A DNA stretch of 64,000 nt, taken from the NCBI RefSeq assembly GCF_000374625.1, contig NZ_KB894772.1, positions 44,550-108,549 of the forward strand, in the 5' to 3' direction. Below, piece after piece: positions 62,070 to 64,000 of the stretch; the first letter of the stretch is position 1, and every line of letters starts with the position of its first letter. Under the pieces are notes generated by a model. The model searched no databases. It saw nothing but the letters and a program-made list of their open reading frames with translations, and was not told the DNA's origin. Source of the DNA: Allobrachymonas chironomi DSM 19884 (GTDB lineage Bacteria > Pseudomonadota > Gammaproteobacteria > Burkholderiales > Burkholderiaceae_C). The position numbers were made by a program, and so were the translations under genes.

Positions 62070-62887
62070 CAGACATTCTCGAAAAAATCAACGCCGTCAA
62101 GCGCGAGGAAGTGGCTGCAGCGCAGCGCAGGACGCCGCTGGCAGCGATGCGCGCCGATGCCGAAAGCCGCATCCTGACACGCGATTTTGCCGGTGCCATG
62201 CGCGCCAGGATGGCGGCCGGCCAGCCGGCCGTCATTGCCGAAATCAAGAAGGCCAGCCCGTCCAAGGGCATCATCCGGGAGGACTTCATCCCGGCGGATA
62301 TTGCCCAGAGCTATGCCGAAGGCAATGGCAAGCTGTCTGCCGCCTGCCTGTCGGTGCTGACCGATCGCCAGTTCTTCCAGGGCAGCCCGGACTACCTGAA
62401 GCAGGCGCGTGCCAGCTGCGACCTGCCGGTGCTGCGCAAGGACTTCATGATCGATCCCTACCAGATCTACGAGTCGCGCAGCATGGGGGCGGACTGCGTC
62501 CTGCTGATTGTCGCCAGCCTGGATGATGCCCAGCTGCAGGACATGGCTGCCATCGCCCGCAATCTGGACATGTCGGTGCTGGTCGAAGTCCACGACCGTG
62601 GCGAAATGGAGCGTGCGCTCAAGCTGCTGGCCAGCGTCCGTCAACCCGAGTCCCTGCTGCTGGGCATCAACAACCGCAACCTGCGCACCTTCGAGGTCAG
62701 CCTGAAGACGACCCTCGACATGCTGCCCGATTTGCCCGAGGGACAGCTGGTGGTGACGGAAAGCGGCATCCTGACACGCGAAGATGTGGTTACAATGCGG
62801 GACTCCGGTGTGCACGCCTTCCTGATCGGGGAAGCGTTCATGCGACAGCCGGAGCCAGGTCTGGCCCTGGCCGAGCTGTTCTCCTGA
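62066..62887 (+). CDS. trpC: Indole-3-glycerol-phosphate synthase
   Basis: 273 residues of the TrpC barrel: [47 protein letters not shown] and VTESGIL. It makes indole-3-glycerol phosphate. Single-domain, without a fused TrpF. Confidence 0.95.
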   Translation: MTDILEKINAVKREEVAAAQRRTPLAAMRADAESRILTRDFAGAMRARMAAGQPAVIAEIKKASPSKGIIREDFIPADIAQSYAEGNGKLSAACLSVLTDRQFFQGSPDYLKQARASCDLPVLRKDFMIDPYQIYESRSMGADCVLLIVASLDDAQLQDMAAIARNLDMSVLVEVHDRGEMERALKLLASVRQPESLLLGINNRNLRTFEVSLKTTLDMLPDLPEGQLVVTESGILTREDVVTMRDSGVHAFLIGEAFMRQPEPGLALAELFS

Positions 62888-62912
62888 TTTTTCGCAAAAA
62901 ATTTCGGGGGTC

Positions 62913-62941
62913 TGGAAAAAAGCCAAAAAGCATGGCATAAT
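62913..62941 (+). promoter_or_regulatory. Possible promoter of the tRNA-tuf unit
   Basis: TGGAAA (62913-62918) and CATAAT (62936-62941) are 17 bp apart, 15 bp before tRNA-Tyr. The -35 is weak. Confidence 0.4.
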
Positions 62942-62955
62942 TCAAAACTTGCTGT

Positions 62956-63041
62956 GGAGAGGTGGCCGAGTGGTTAATGGCAGCAGACTGTAAATCTGCC
63001 CTCTTGCGAGTACGCTGGTTCGAATCCAGCCCTCTCCACCA
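62956..63041 (+). tRNA. tRNA-Tyr (GTA)
   Basis: 86 nt including an encoded CCA. Acceptor GGAGAGG/CCTCTCC, anticodon GTA in ACTGTAAATC, a long variable arm of class II, and a TTCGAATC T loop. Confidence 0.96.
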
Positions 63042-63108
63042 CAAGCTTCAAATACTGAGTGGCGGCTCTGCCGTAACTTGAGGGTTGGCTCCTGACGCCA
63101 TCAAGTGT

Positions 63109-63182
63109 GCGGGAGTAGTTCAATGGTAGAACCTTAGCCTTCCAAGCTAATGATGCGGGTTCGATTCCCGTCTCCCGCTCCA
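63109..63182 (+). tRNA. tRNA-Gly (TCC)
   Basis: 74 nt including CCA. Acceptor GCGGGAG/CTCCCGC, anticodon loop CTTCCAA, T loop TTCGATT. Confidence 0.96.
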
Positions 63183-63217
63183 GTGTTGCGTGTGCTTGTC
63201 TCTCGTGTGAAATAATT

Positions 63218-63292
<75 letters not shown>

Positions 63293-63361
63293 TTCATTCC
63301 CCGGCGTCTGCCGGGTGGTGTCTTTTTCAATCAATCATTCATTGTTTTTCGGAGTCGAAAA

Positions 63362-64000
<639 letters not shown>

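Overview
The window holds most of an integrative conjugative element (ICE) of the PFGI-1/ICEclc class (GI-type type IV secretion, MobH relaxase) joined at its right side to a chromosome that looks betaproteobacterial. The host evidence is the trpG-trpD-trpC run followed by tRNA-Tyr, tRNA-Gly, tRNA-Thr and tuf, an arrangement typical of Burkholderiales. I suspect an Alcaligenaceae relative but cannot name the genus. The integrase and left end of the ICE lie outside the window.

Layout. (1) 1-7530 is cargo: a minus-strand RbbA-type ABC exporter gene set (ABC ATPase cut by the window edge, HlyD adaptor, outer-membrane factor) facing a plus-strand operon of a TetR regulator, a DUF4105 membrane protein and a large lipase-like lipoprotein. 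A palindromic operator sits at the exporter promoter. (2) 7531-8638 is a scar with an IS66 fragment and an ATPase gene that lost its P-loop. (3) 8639-12532 has the MobH relaxase, a Xre/RES toxin-antitoxin pair and a DUF3742 membrane protein. (4) 12539-32735 encodes the mating apparatus in three minus-strand operons (PilL-like to TIGR03747 with TraD; RAQPRD to TraC and a DsbA-like protein; TIGR03757/TraU/TraG), with a JAB/RadC gene between two of them. (5) 32873-47921 is a run of a SNF2-like helicase, a DNA methyltransferase and many small, mostly uncharacterised ICE genes (DUF3275, DUF932, DUF3577, XF1762, DUF3085). Most have their own hairpin leader and strong ribosome binding site. (6) 48851-59151 is the replication, partition and control end: topB, ssb, DUF3158, TIGR03761, STY4528, DUF2857, parB, a small HicA-like/Shi-position ORF, parA, alpA and a possible upstream regulator. 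(7) From about 59.7 to 60.27 kb an AT-rich junction leads into trpG.

How it may work together. The AlpA-ParA-small ORF-ParB-DUF2857 block has the same gene order as the control module of ICEclc, which governs bistable entry into transfer. Three transfer operons, and less perfectly topB and the TIGR03761-DUF3158 unit, share a short box (core TTGTTTG) about 60-75 bp before their first gene, so they may form one regulon. TraI would nick the DNA, TraD and TraC would power export, and TopB, SSB and the helicase would process or replicate the excised circle.

The two strongest leads outside standard gene families are this shared promoter box and a three-hairpin RNA-like element found five times on the minus strand (18.0, 42.0, 44.2, 47.2 and 48.1 kb). 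Its stem sequences differ between copies but the pairing is kept, and it resembles the description of the radC RNA motif.
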